Positions 1-6,734 of a stretch of 10,368 nucleotides of DNA are shown piece by piece. A program made the translations under genes and the position numbers. Numbering within the stretch: position 1 is the first letter of the stretch; each line of letters opens with the position of its first letter. The notes under the pieces are model-generated. The model was given only the letters and a program-made list of their open reading frames with translations. It had not been told where the DNA came from and made no database searches. Origin of the DNA: Flavobacteriales bacterium CG18_big_fil_WC_8_21_14_2_50_32_9 (GTDB lineage Bacteria > Bacteroidota > Bacteroidia > Flavobacteriales_E > Vicingaceae); assembly GCA_002770955.1 (NCBI GenBank), contig PCUH01000282.1, positions 3,420 to 13,787 of the forward strand. The letters are read 5' to 3'.

Positions 1-1
1 A

Positions 2-1786
2 TTGGGTGGAGGTTATTATTGGGGCGTAAGTGAGAAATTATCTATGCAACTCACTGGTGATGTTTATTCAAAAGGAAGTTGGGGTAGTAATTTCATATCT
101 AATTATAATAATCGTTATCGTTTCAATGGAAATTTAGATGTTAGGTATTCTATTTTTAAAAATGGAATTGAAGGACTTCCTAATTTTTCGGAACGAAAAG
201 ATTTTTTTCTCCGTTGGAATCACACACAAGACCCTAAAGCTAGACCAAACAGTAATTTTTCTGCTAATGTAAATGTTGGAACAAGTCAAAATTTTACCAA
301 TAATTTTAATAGTTCTACTCAAGATTTCTTGAGTGCTACATTTAATTCTACCATTTCCTATAAAAAAACATGGGATGAGAAGCCTTTTAATTTAGCAATA
401 AATGGTTTTCATAGTCAGAACAATGTTTCAAAGGCTGTTACTGTTCGTTTGCCTGAAGTTGCTTTTAATGTTAGCCGATTACAACCATTGAAAACCAAAA
501 CACCAGGAAAAAGAAATGATTTGCTCGATAATTTTGGGGTAAGCTATTCTATGAATTTTAAAAATGAAGTTACCGCTGGAGATTCTCTTTTTGGTTTAAA
601 CAACTTAGAAGTATTAAGTGGACAATTCAAAAATGGAATGCGACACGCCATTCCTATCAGTACTTCTATGAAAGTGTTGAAGCATTTCACAGTAAATCCT
701 TCTTTTAATTACAGTGAAATTTGGTATCTTGAATCGGTAGATAAAAAATGGGACAACACCATTAATGAGCTTGTGGTTGATACTGTTAATGGTTTTGTGA
801 GAGCTAATTCGTATGATATGAACGTGAATTTAACCACAAAAATGTACGGAATGTATCAATATAAAGGAAAGATGATTAAAGCTTTGCGTCATGTTATCAC
901 ACCATCGGTAGGGTTGTCCTATATTCCTGAAAATAATCAAGGGTTGAAAAGCTACATTGATTCTACCAATAATAAATTTGAATATTCTATTTTTCAAAAT
1001 GGAATTTATGGAAGTACCAACAGACAAGAAGCTGGGAATGTTAATTTAGGTTTGTTGAATAATTTTGAGATGAAAGTGCGTAACAGAAAAGACAGCTTGG
1101 GTGAAGACAAAAAAATTAAATTGTTGGAAAATTTAGGATTTAGGAGTAGTTATAATATGATAGCTGATTCACTCCGTTGGAGTAATATTAGCATTGATGC
1201 CCGAACCAATATTTTCAGAGTGGTTTCATTGAATTATAATGCACAATTAGACCCTTATCAACTGGATAGTTTAGGAAGAAAAATTAACCTTTTTGAGGTA
1301 AATTCAACAGGAAGAATCGGCAGATTAGTCAGTTCAAATTTAGCTATTGGATTTACGCTGAAAAGTAAACAAAGCACAACAACAGAAAAGAAAAGCAACT
1401 TCGGAACGGAACAAGAATTAGCCTATATTAGAGCCAATCCAGAGGCTTTTATTGATTTTAATGTTCCATGGACATTAAATGTAAATTACAACATTCGGTA
1501 TTCCAAACCACAATTTGTATCAACCACCGTTCAAACACTAAATTTTTCGGGCGATTTAAGTCTTACTCAAAAATGGAAAATAGGAATGACTTCTGGTTAT
1601 GATTTTCAAGCAAAGGATTTTACCTACACTACTGTTGATATTTATAGAGATTTACATTGTTGGGAAATGTCATTCAATTGGGTGCCTTTCGGTATCAGAC
1701 AAAGTTATTTGTTTACCATAAAGATTAAATCTGCCATTTTACAAGATTTAAAAATGACTAGAAGAAGTGTGCCTAATGTATTTTAG
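2..1786 (+). CDS. lptD: LptD-like outer-membrane LPS-assembly protein, 3' part (5' end outside window)
   Basis: The frame is open from the window edge to a TAG stop, giving 594 residues. This is the C-terminal part of a protein that I expect to be roughly 850-930 residues in Bacteroidota; the leading TTG is only the first in-frame codon in the window, not a real start. LptD forms the outer-membrane barrel that, with lipoprotein LptE, inserts lipopolysaccharide into the outer leaflet. The sequence shows alternating polar/aromatic beta-strand patterning throughout and no cytoplasmic-type domain. It opens with the GGGYYWGVSEKLSMQLTGDVYS segment and a nearby GSWG, and ends with a DLHCWEMSFNWVPFG-type block and RQSYLFTIKIKSAILQDLK, which I recognise from Bacteroidota 'putative LPS assembly protein LptD'. 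The N-terminal periplasmic OstA-like jellyroll and the signal peptide would lie upstream. The final residue is Phe, as in many barrel proteins. Family assignment is by remembered similarity; another large outer-membrane barrel is less likely. Confidence 0.85.
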   Translation: MGGGYYWGVSEKLSMQLTGDVYSKGSWGSNFISNYNNRYRFNGNLDVRYSIFKNGIEGLPNFSERKDFFLRWNHTQDPKARPNSNFSANVNVGTSQNFTNNFNSSTQDFLSATFNSTISYKKTWDEKPFNLAINGFHSQNNVSKAVTVRLPEVAFNVSRLQPLKTKTPGKRNDLLDNFGVSYSMNFKNEVTAGDSLFGLNNLEVLSGQFKNGMRHAIPISTSMKVLKHFTVNPSFNYSEIWYLESVDKKWDNTINELVVDTVNGFVRANSYDMNVNLTTKMYGMYQYKGKMIKALRHVITPSVGLSYIPENNQGLKSYIDSTNNKFEYSIFQNGIYGSTNRQEAGNVNLGLLNNFEMKVRNRKDSLGEDKKIKLLENLGFRSSYNMIADSLRWSNISIDARTNIFRVVSLNYNAQLDPYQLDSLGRKINLFEVNSTGRIGRLVSSNLAIGFTLKSKQSTTTEKKSNFGTEQELAYIRANPEAFIDFNVPWTLNVNYNIRYSKPQFVSTTVQTLNFSGDLSLTQKWKIGMTSGYDFQAKDFTYTTVDIYRDLHCWEMSFNWVPFGIRQSYLFTIKIKSAILQDLKMTRRSVPNVF

Positions 1787-1804
1787 AAAAATCGTTTTAT
1801 AGAA

Positions 1805-1880
1805 TACAGGTAACACAGATTTAGTGGGTAAAAAGCCACGAATACACGAATTTTAAGCAGAACACAGATAACACGGGGTT
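1805..1880. repeat. Dispersed intergenic repeat with AACACAGAT and CACGAA direct repeats
   Basis: Just after lptD, AACACAGAT occurs twice (about 1812 and 1861), and between them lies a doublet CACGAATACACGAA. This short-period pattern resembles the non-coding 'cacagattacacagatt / ccacgaattacacgaatt' repeats that I recall as widespread in Bacteroidota and some other bacterial genomes. No reading frame of note runs through it. The repeats are visible directly; membership of a dispersed family is from memory. Confidence 0.5.
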
Positions 1881-1975
1881 AGCAGATATTCTCTTGTTTC
1901 CATTGCGAATAACTTTTGCCTTTTTGCGGTTGCCCCTCCTTAACCCAGAAAATTCACAAATTTTTTACGATATAA

Positions 1976-2025
1976 GTAATACCAACAAATTTAGCTATTT
2001 TCAATAGCCCAAATTTTGGTATTAC
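1976..2025. repeat. Perfect-ended palindromic element with TAATACCA / TGGTATTA termini
   Basis: GTAATACCA (1976-1984) pairs with TGGTATTAC (2017-2025). AAATTT (1987-1992) pairs with AAATTT (2011-2016), and GCTATT (1994-1999) pairs with AATAGC (2003-2008) around a TTC loop. That gives about 21 base pairs with only small bulges. No T-tract follows, so it is not a convincing intrinsic terminator by itself, although it could protect or end the lptD transcript. The terminal motif recurs in the element at 4724-4856. Confidence 0.6.
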
Positions 2026-2030
2026 TAAAT

Positions 2031-2114
2031 CGGGATTAACCGCTTTGCTTCCCACAGCCCTTCGCACATTCATACAATTCGCTTCGCTTTTGCATGAATA
2101 AAGCGGGTTAACCG
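2031..2114. repeat. Long inverted repeat (CGGxTTAACC-GCTTT arms)
   Basis: The arm at 2031-2046 (CGGGATTAACCGCTTT) is nearly the reverse complement of 2100-2114 (AAAGCGGGTTAACCG). A nested pair, ATTCAT (2068-2073) and ATGAAT (2094-2099), continues the fold. The interior is richer in G and C than the surrounding DNA and contains GCTTCGC words. It carries no ORF. It looks like a non-autonomous palindromic repeat unit lying directly against the hairpin on its left. Confidence 0.55.
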
Positions 2115-2116
2115 TC

Positions 2117-2157
2117 ATTCCTGAAATTTTTGAGGCACGAAAAAAATTGTCAGGAAT
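2117..2157. repeat. Hairpin repeat with GAGGCACGAA loop
   Basis: ATTCCTGA (2117-2124) pairs with TCAGGAAT (2150-2157), and AATTTTT (2125-2131) pairs with AAAAATT (2142-2148), leaving a single bulged G. This makes a stem of about 15 bp closing a 10-nt loop, GAGGCACGAA. The loop resembles the 'gaggcacgaagcaatct' words I recall from dispersed intergenic repeats in many bacteria. It is the third consecutive palindrome in this gap. Confidence 0.55.
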
Positions 2158-2193
2158 CTGTTCTAAGGCTTAATGATTTATGAATTTTTTTTA

Positions 2194-2201
2194 TACATTT
2201 G
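2194..2201 (+). promoter_or_regulatory. Candidate Bacteroidota -7 element upstream of the lipoprotein stub
   Basis: TACATTTG matches the TAnnTTTG -7 consensus of Bacteroidota sigma-A promoters. It lies about 60 bp before the ATG at 2260. No convincing -33 TTG is seen about 20 bp upstream. A small hairpin (GTCTGA 2212-2217 / TCAGAC 2223-2228) would fall at the start of the transcript. Confidence 0.3.
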
Positions 2202-2259
2202 GAAAAAATAAGTCTGAAAAAATCAGACCTATAAATAAGTTAGCCCTTTTTGTATATTA

Positions 2260-2361
2260 ATGAAGAAACTATTTTTACTCATAAACATATTCTCTTTTTT
2301 CGTTTGTAGCCAAAAGACAAATGATTATAAAGAATTATTCCAATTACCCCGTAAACGCTAA
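2260..2361 (+). pseudogene. Truncated lipoprotein gene, 33-codon 5' remnant
   Basis: An ATG at 2260 opens a 33-residue frame ending in TAA at 2359-2361. It begins MKKLFLLINIFSFFVCSQK, a typical lipoprotein signal: two lysines, a hydrophobic core, then a Cys at residue 17 preceded by FFV and followed by Ser-Gln. The acceptable but not ideal lipobox suggests processing at Cys17. The next residues, TNDYKELFQLPRK, read like the start of a mature lipoprotein, and the frame then stops at the edge of a palindromic repeat (2350-2396). The most economical reading is the 5' end of a lipoprotein gene whose remainder was lost or displaced by repeat DNA. The 'F.LPRK' segment faintly recalls the start of SdiA-regulated-family lipoproteins; that is a guess. 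It could alternatively be a real, very small lipoprotein. It is too short for most gene callers. Confidence 0.45.
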
Positions 2362-2396
2362 GCTGAAGCATTGGCATTTTAGCAGAGGGCTTAGGG
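2350..2396. repeat. Palindromic repeat adjoining the lipoprotein stub
   Basis: CTAAGC (about 2358-2363) pairs with GCTTAG (about 2388-2393), and GCTGAA near 2362-2367 can pair with TTTAGC near 2378-2383. The segment interrupts the lipoprotein reading frame and supplies its last codons and stop. It has no coding potential of its own. Confidence 0.4.
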
Positions 2397-2497
2397 GTTG
2401 TAATTTTCATAACTCATTAAAACAAAAATACTGTTTTTTAAAGTCTCTTTAATCTCTCGAAATTTTCCTAATTTCGTTTTTATTAAAATCAAACAAG

Positions 2498-4615
2498 ATG
2501 AATAAAATAATTATTTTTTCTGCCCTTGCAATGCTCATGGATGTATTTGCCATTGCTCAACAAACCATCACCTATCCTAAAACTCAAACAGAAGAAGTTA
2601 ATGATGACTATTTTGGAACCAAAATTCAAGATCCATACAGATGGTTGGAAGATGATAATTCGGAAGAAACAAAAAAATGGGTAGAAACCCAAAATAAAAC
2701 GACAAGCATTTATTTGGAGTCCGTTCAAAAAAATAGAAAATACATACATAAACAACTTACAGAAATGTGGAATTATTCTAACATGAGTATTCCTCAACAA
2801 CATGGAGAGCAAATCATTTTTACCAAGAATGATGGCAATCAAAATTTTGATGTTTATTATATCAAAAATAGTGAAGATGGACCAGAAACAGAATTACTAA
2901 ACCCTAATAAAATGTCGAATGATGGTTCTGTGAGTGTAAGCTTTATAAGCATTTCAAAAGACAATAAGTATATGGCTTACGCAGTTTCATCAGCTGGTTC
3001 GGACTGGATAGAGATTAACGTAATGGAATTGGCAACAAAAAAAATGCTCTCAGACCATATAAAATGGGTAAAATTTTCGGGTATTGCTTGGTACAAAAAT
3101 GGGTTTTATTACAGCGGTTATAAAGCACCTGAAACAGGTAGTGAATTTGCTGCTAAAAACGAACATCACACTGTGTTTTATCATAAATTAGAAACCAATC
3201 AAAGCGAAGATGAACGTGTTTTTTGGAGTGATGAATTTCCACTTCGGAATTTTAGAGCTAGTGTTACCGAAGATGAACAATTTTTAATTGTTTCAGCATC
3301 CGAAGGAACAAGTGGTAATATGCTTTTTGTCAAAAACTTAGAAAGTGATAAACCCGAATTTGCAACCTTAGTTAGTGATTTTGAAAGTGATACCTATGTT
3401 GTAGGAAATAATAATGAAAATTTAATTATTCTAACAAACATCAAAGCTCCCAATAAAAAAATAATGCAAACAACTATTGATGCTCCTAATTATGACAATT
3501 GGGCTCCTTTTGTTCCAGAAAAAGAGGATGTGATAGAAAGTGTGAGCGTGGCTGGAGACAAGGTTTTTGTGAACTATTTAAAAAATGTTCAATCTCGCAT
3601 TGAAGTATTTACACTTGATGGAGGATTTGTTCAGGAATTAAAATTGCCTAACAACGGAATAGCAAGCACTGTGGTTGGAAAACCCAATCAATCTGTGGCT
3701 TACATTACGTTTTCCTCTTATATTCAGCCAACAAGTATTTATAAATTTAATGTGGATGAGTTGGTTTTGGACAGCTATTTTGTCCCATCTGTTGATTTTA
3801 AAACGGAAGAATACGAAACCAACCAAGTTTTTTACACAAGCAAAGATGGAACAAAAATACCTATGTTTATTTCACATAAAAAAGGATTGAAATTAGATGG
3901 AACAAATCCTTGTTTACTTTATGGTTATGGAGGTTTTAACATTAATATTAAACCTGGTTTTGATGTTTCAAAAGCAGTATTTATGCAAAATGGAGGTATT
4001 TATGCTGTAGCCAATTTGAGAGGAGGGAGTGAATATGGCGAAAAATGGCACAAAGCAGGGATGTTGAATAACAAACAAAATGTGTTTGATGATTTTATTG
4101 CAGCAGCAAACTATTTGAAACAAAAAAAATATACATCTACCGAAAAATTAGCCATTCATGGGCGTTCTAATGGAGGATTGTTAATTGGAGCTGTGATGAC
4201 TCAGCAACCAAATTTAGCAAAAGTGGCTTTGCCCATGGTAGGTGTGTTGGATATGTTGCGTTACCATAAATTTACCATCGGTTGGGCTTGGGTTGTAGAA
4301 TATGGCTCAAGTGAAAATGAAAACGATTTCCAAAATTTACTAAAATATTCGCCACTGCATAATTTAAAGAAAACCAATTATCCTGCTACATTAATCATCA
4401 CTGCCGATCATGACGATAGAGTAGTGCCAGCTCATTCATTCAAGTTTGCAGCAACACTTCAAAAAATGAATACAAGCAGTAATCCAACATTAATAAGAAT
4501 TGACACCAAATCTGGTCATGGTTCAGGAAAATCTAAACAAAAGCTTATTGATGAATGGACAGATATCTGGACGTTTACTTTTCATAACTTGGGTATGAAA
4601 GCAGAAGTGAAATAA
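2498..4615 (+). CDS. Prolyl oligopeptidase, exported (peptidase family S9A)
   Basis: A 705-residue serine peptidase that cleaves short peptides after proline, probably in the periplasm. MNKIIIFSALAMLMDVFAIAQQ is a probable Sec signal peptide with likely cleavage after AIA (around residue 20); an Asp within the hydrophobic stretch is slightly unusual. The N-terminal part (YPKT...DPYRWLEDD) and a central beta-propeller (roughly 95-440) precede the C-terminal alpha/beta-hydrolase domain. The catalytic Ser557 lies in GRSNGG, Asp639 in DHDDRV and His674 in SGHGSGK. Arg641 and Trp598 match the proline-recognising Arg643 and Trp595 of pig enzyme, and NLRGGSEYGEKWHKAG (506 onward) is the family signature. 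Length agrees with the family (about 700 plus signal). The ATG at 2498 gives the signal peptide directly, so the start is secure. Repeat-filled gaps on both sides suggest a monocistronic gene. A weak TAATTTCG at 2469 might be its -7 box. Confidence 0.96.
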   Translation: MNKIIIFSALAMLMDVFAIAQQTITYPKTQTEEVNDDYFGTKIQDPYRWLEDDNSEETKKWVETQNKTTSIYLESVQKNRKYIHKQLTEMWNYSNMSIPQQHGEQIIFTKNDGNQNFDVYYIKNSEDGPETELLNPNKMSNDGSVSVSFISISKDNKYMAYAVSSAGSDWIEINVMELATKKMLSDHIKWVKFSGIAWYKNGFYYSGYKAPETGSEFAAKNEHHTVFYHKLETNQSEDERVFWSDEFPLRNFRASVTEDEQFLIVSASEGTSGNMLFVKNLESDKPEFATLVSDFESDTYVVGNNNENLIILTNIKAPNKKIMQTTIDAPNYDNWAPFVPEKEDVIESVSVAGDKVFVNYLKNVQSRIEVFTLDGGFVQELKLPNNGIASTVVGKPNQSVAYITFSSYIQPTSIYKFNVDELVLDSYFVPSVDFKTEEYETNQVFYTSKDGTKIPMFISHKKGLKLDGTNPCLLYGYGGFNINIKPGFDVSKAVFMQNGGIYAVANLRGGSEYGEKWHKAGMLNNKQNVFDDFIAAANYLKQKKYTSTEKLAIHGRSNGGLLIGAVMTQQPNLAKVALPMVGVLDMLRYHKFTIGWAWVVEYGSSENENDFQNLLKYSPLHNLKKTNYPATLIITADHDDRVVPAHSFKFAATLQKMNTSSNPTLIRIDTKSGHGSGKSKQKLIDEWTDIWTFTFHNLGMKAEVK

Positions 4616-4684
4616 ATTCAACTCTTAGTTCATAAATTACTTAAAATAGTTTTTGTTTTCACCCCAAAACCTTACTAAAGTTCC

Positions 4685-4692
4685 TACATTTG
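4685..4692 (+). promoter_or_regulatory. Weak candidate -7 element within a small palindrome, far upstream of the M3 peptidase gene
   Basis: TACATTTG fits TAnnTTTG and sits inside CCTACATTTGTAGG, a short inverted repeat (CCTAC/GTAGG). A TTTTG at 4651-4655 is too far upstream (about 29 nt) to serve as a normal -33 box. If used, the transcript would carry a leader of roughly 190 nt containing the whole palindromic element at 4724-4856. Confidence 0.25.
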
Positions 4693-4723
4693 TAGGTGTT
4701 AACAGGAGAGGGTCGTCTTCTTT

Positions 4724-4856
4724 TAATACCGATTATACATTCAATATTGTCCAATTTCAGCTATCGCTTTATTGAACTATTTTCATGTTATATCGGCATT
4801 AACCTTTGTAAAATTATATTTTAGTTTGGACTAAAATATAATTACAATTGGTATAA
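4724..4856. repeat. MITE-like non-coding palindromic element
   Basis: The left end TAATACCGATTATA (4724-4737) is inverted at 4788-4801 (TTATATCGGCATTA), with a nested TTCAAT (4740-4745) / ATTGAA (4771-4776) pair. The right half holds a perfect 13-bp stem, AATTATATTTTAG (4812-4824) against CTAAAATATAATT (4831-4843), with a 6-nt loop TTTGGA. The right boundary reads ATTGGTATAAC, so both outer ends carry a TAATACC(G/A)AT-like terminal inverted repeat. There is no transposase or ORF of note. It fills most of the gap between the two peptidase genes. Mobile origin is an inference from the terminal symmetry; exact ends and target duplications are not clear. Confidence 0.5.
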
Positions 4857-4886
4857 CTTACTATAAATGAATAAAATCACTAATTT

Positions 4887-6617
4887 ATGCAAGCATTAAT
4901 TTCTTCAAATTCAACTTCAATAAGCAGAAATTTTTTACCCAAAAAACTATCAATAGATAGTTGGAATACGTTAGCTCCATTTTATGAAGCATTGAAAACA
5001 AGACCAATAAATTCTAAAAACGACCTCGAAAAATGGTTAAAAGATAGAAGTGAGTTAGAAGCTTTTGTGGGTGAAGATGTAGGTTGGCGTTATATAAAAA
5101 TGAATATTGACACCACCGATGAACAATTAGAAAAGTCGTTTAATTTTTTTGTAAACGAAATTGAACCGAAAATAGCTCCTTATGAAAATAGTTTCAATCA
5201 AAAACTAATACAATCCTCGTTTTTAGATGAATTAGATACAGAAACCTATTTTGTTTATCTCAGAGCCATTAAAAAAGAAATGGAAATTTATAGAGATGAA
5301 AATATTCCGTTGAAAACGCAATTAACTGAAGAAGCTCAACAATATGGAGCTATTTCTGCAAAAATGACCATAGAAATTGATGGAAAAACAAACACACTTC
5401 AACAAGCAAGTATTTATTTAAAATCTACCGATAGAAAATTAAGAGAAGAAGTATATAAAAAAATTGCACAACGCAGGTTGCAAGATGCACAAAAACTTGA
5501 CGATTTGTTTACTTCGTTAATCAAAAAACGACAACAACTTGCATTAAACACAGGATTTGAAAACTATAGAGATTATATGTTTGCCGAAATGGGACGTTTT
5601 GATTATACCAAGCAAGATTGTTTTGATTTTCATAATTCCATCGCCAAAGAAATAGTGCCAGTTATTAATCAATTTGATGAAAATAGAAAAACGAAATTAA
5701 AAGTTACTTCATTAAAACCTTGGGACAAAATGGTAGATGTTGATGGAAAATCACCACTCCAACCAACCCAATCTGGAGCAGAATTAATGGATAAAACCAT
5801 TGCTTGTTTTCACAACATACATCCCTATTTTGGACAATGTATGGAAACAATGAAGGAAATGAAGCACGTTGATTTAGAATCGAAAGTAGGAAAAGCACCG
5901 GGAGGATTTAATTATCCCTTAAACGAATCAGGAGTACCATTTATTTATATGAATTCTGTTGGTTCACAACGCGATATGATTACCATGCTGCACGAAGGAG
6001 GACATGCCGTACATTCTTTTCTTTCGCACCCACTAGCACTAACTGCTTTTAAAGATGTTCCTTCCGAAGTTGCCGAGTTAGCCTCAATGAGTATGGAACT
6101 TATTTCTATGGATTTTTGGGATGTTTTTTATACCAATGAAGAAGAATTGAAACGAGCTAAAAGAGAGCAATTAGAAGGTGTGCTAAATACCTTGCCTTGG
6201 GTTGCTACCATTGATAAATTTCAACATTTGTTGTATGAAAATCCCACGCACACATTAATGCAACGAAAAGAAATTTGGAAAAATATAATGGATGAATTTA
6301 GTAGCTCAGTTGTAGATTGGTCGGATTGTGAAGATGAAAAAAACTATTATTGGCAAAAGCAACTCCATCTTTTTGAAGTACCTTTTTACTATATTGAATA
6401 TGGAATGGCTCAATTAGGAGCAATTGCCGTTTGGAGAAACTACAAAAACAATCCAACCAAAGCCATAGAGCAATATATGGAAGCACTAAAATTAGGTTAT
6501 ACTAAACCCATTGCCGAAATTTATGCAACAGCAGGAATTAAATTTGATTTTTCACAAGAATATATTCATGAATTGGTAACCTTTGTGAAAAGTGAATTGG
6601 ATAAAGTAGAAAAGTAA
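4887..6617 (+). CDS. pepF: M3 family zinc oligoendopeptidase (PepF-like)
   Basis: A 576-residue metallopeptidase expected to break down cytoplasmic oligopeptides; no signal peptide is visible. The thermolysin-type zinc motif HEGGH is at residues 369-373 (His369, catalytic Glu370, His373). The third ligand is probably Glu397 in SEVAELASMSME, 28 residues after the first His, close to the 29-residue spacing of thimet oligopeptidase. An oligoendopeptidase F-type N-terminal helical region (about 110-190) precedes the M3 catalytic domain (about 195-575). APGGFNYPL and the Tyr-rich FEVPFYYIEYGMAQLG near the C-terminus are typical of the PepF branch. Length fits bacterial M3 oligoendopeptidases (about 560-610). 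An ATG at 4867 is out of frame, so 4887 is the first usable start in this region. Neighbouring prolyl oligopeptidase also degrades peptides, but the repeat element between them makes a shared operon doubtful. The symbol is by family and not by proven orthology. Confidence 0.93.
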   Translation: MQALISSNSTSISRNFLPKKLSIDSWNTLAPFYEALKTRPINSKNDLEKWLKDRSELEAFVGEDVGWRYIKMNIDTTDEQLEKSFNFFVNEIEPKIAPYENSFNQKLIQSSFLDELDTETYFVYLRAIKKEMEIYRDENIPLKTQLTEEAQQYGAISAKMTIEIDGKTNTLQQASIYLKSTDRKLREEVYKKIAQRRLQDAQKLDDLFTSLIKKRQQLALNTGFENYRDYMFAEMGRFDYTKQDCFDFHNSIAKEIVPVINQFDENRKTKLKVTSLKPWDKMVDVDGKSPLQPTQSGAELMDKTIACFHNIHPYFGQCMETMKEMKHVDLESKVGKAPGGFNYPLNESGVPFIYMNSVGSQRDMITMLHEGGHAVHSFLSHPLALTAFKDVPSEVAELASMSMELISMDFWDVFYTNEEELKRAKREQLEGVLNTLPWVATIDKFQHLLYENPTHTLMQRKEIWKNIMDEFSSSVVDWSDCEDEKNYYWQKQLHLFEVPFYYIEYGMAQLGAIAVWRNYKNNPTKAIEQYMEALKLGYTKPIAEIYATAGIKFDFSQEYIHELVTFVKSELDKVEK

Positions 6618-6668
6618 GAAGATGGAAATTAACAAATAATAAATAACAATGGCTTTGCGTGATGGAAA

Positions 6669-6696
6669 CCCCTCCCTTGGGGAGGTTGGGTGGGGC
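6669..6696. repeat. GC-rich dispersed repeat (CCCCTCCC...GGTTGGGTGGGG)
   Basis: This 28-bp block is strikingly G+C-rich in an otherwise AT-rich gap. CCTCC (6671-6675) pairs with GGAGG (6681-6685), and the GGTTGGGTGGGG tail can compete for the same C-run. I recall very similar sequences scattered between genes in Flavobacterium-like genomes. It has no reading frame role and no T-tract follows it, so it is not a canonical terminator, although it may weaken read-through from the peptidase gene into cinA. Confidence 0.5.
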
Positions 6697-6734
6697 TAAT
6701 AACTGAGAACTTTTAAAAATAACTACAAACCAAC

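Noticed and set aside
1787..2497. CRISPR array or insertion sequence in the repeat-rich gap
   Set aside because: The repeats are dissimilar palindromes without regular spacers, and no transposase frame is present.
2489..2842. Minus-strand 117-codon hydrophobic frame over the start of the prolyl oligopeptidase gene
   Set aside because: Its hydrophobic look comes from reading the reverse of Lys/Asn/Glu-rich codons. The sense strand has a signal peptide and conserved N-terminal motifs.
3675..3890. Plus-strand 71-codon frame inside the prolyl oligopeptidase gene
   Set aside because: It is in a different frame from an intact, motif-complete gene and has no family features of its own.
2498..6617. 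A peptidase operon joining the prolyl oligopeptidase and M3 oligopeptidase genes
   Set aside because: The 271-bp gap with a palindromic element, and the different predicted compartments (periplasm versus cytoplasm), argue against a functional operon.
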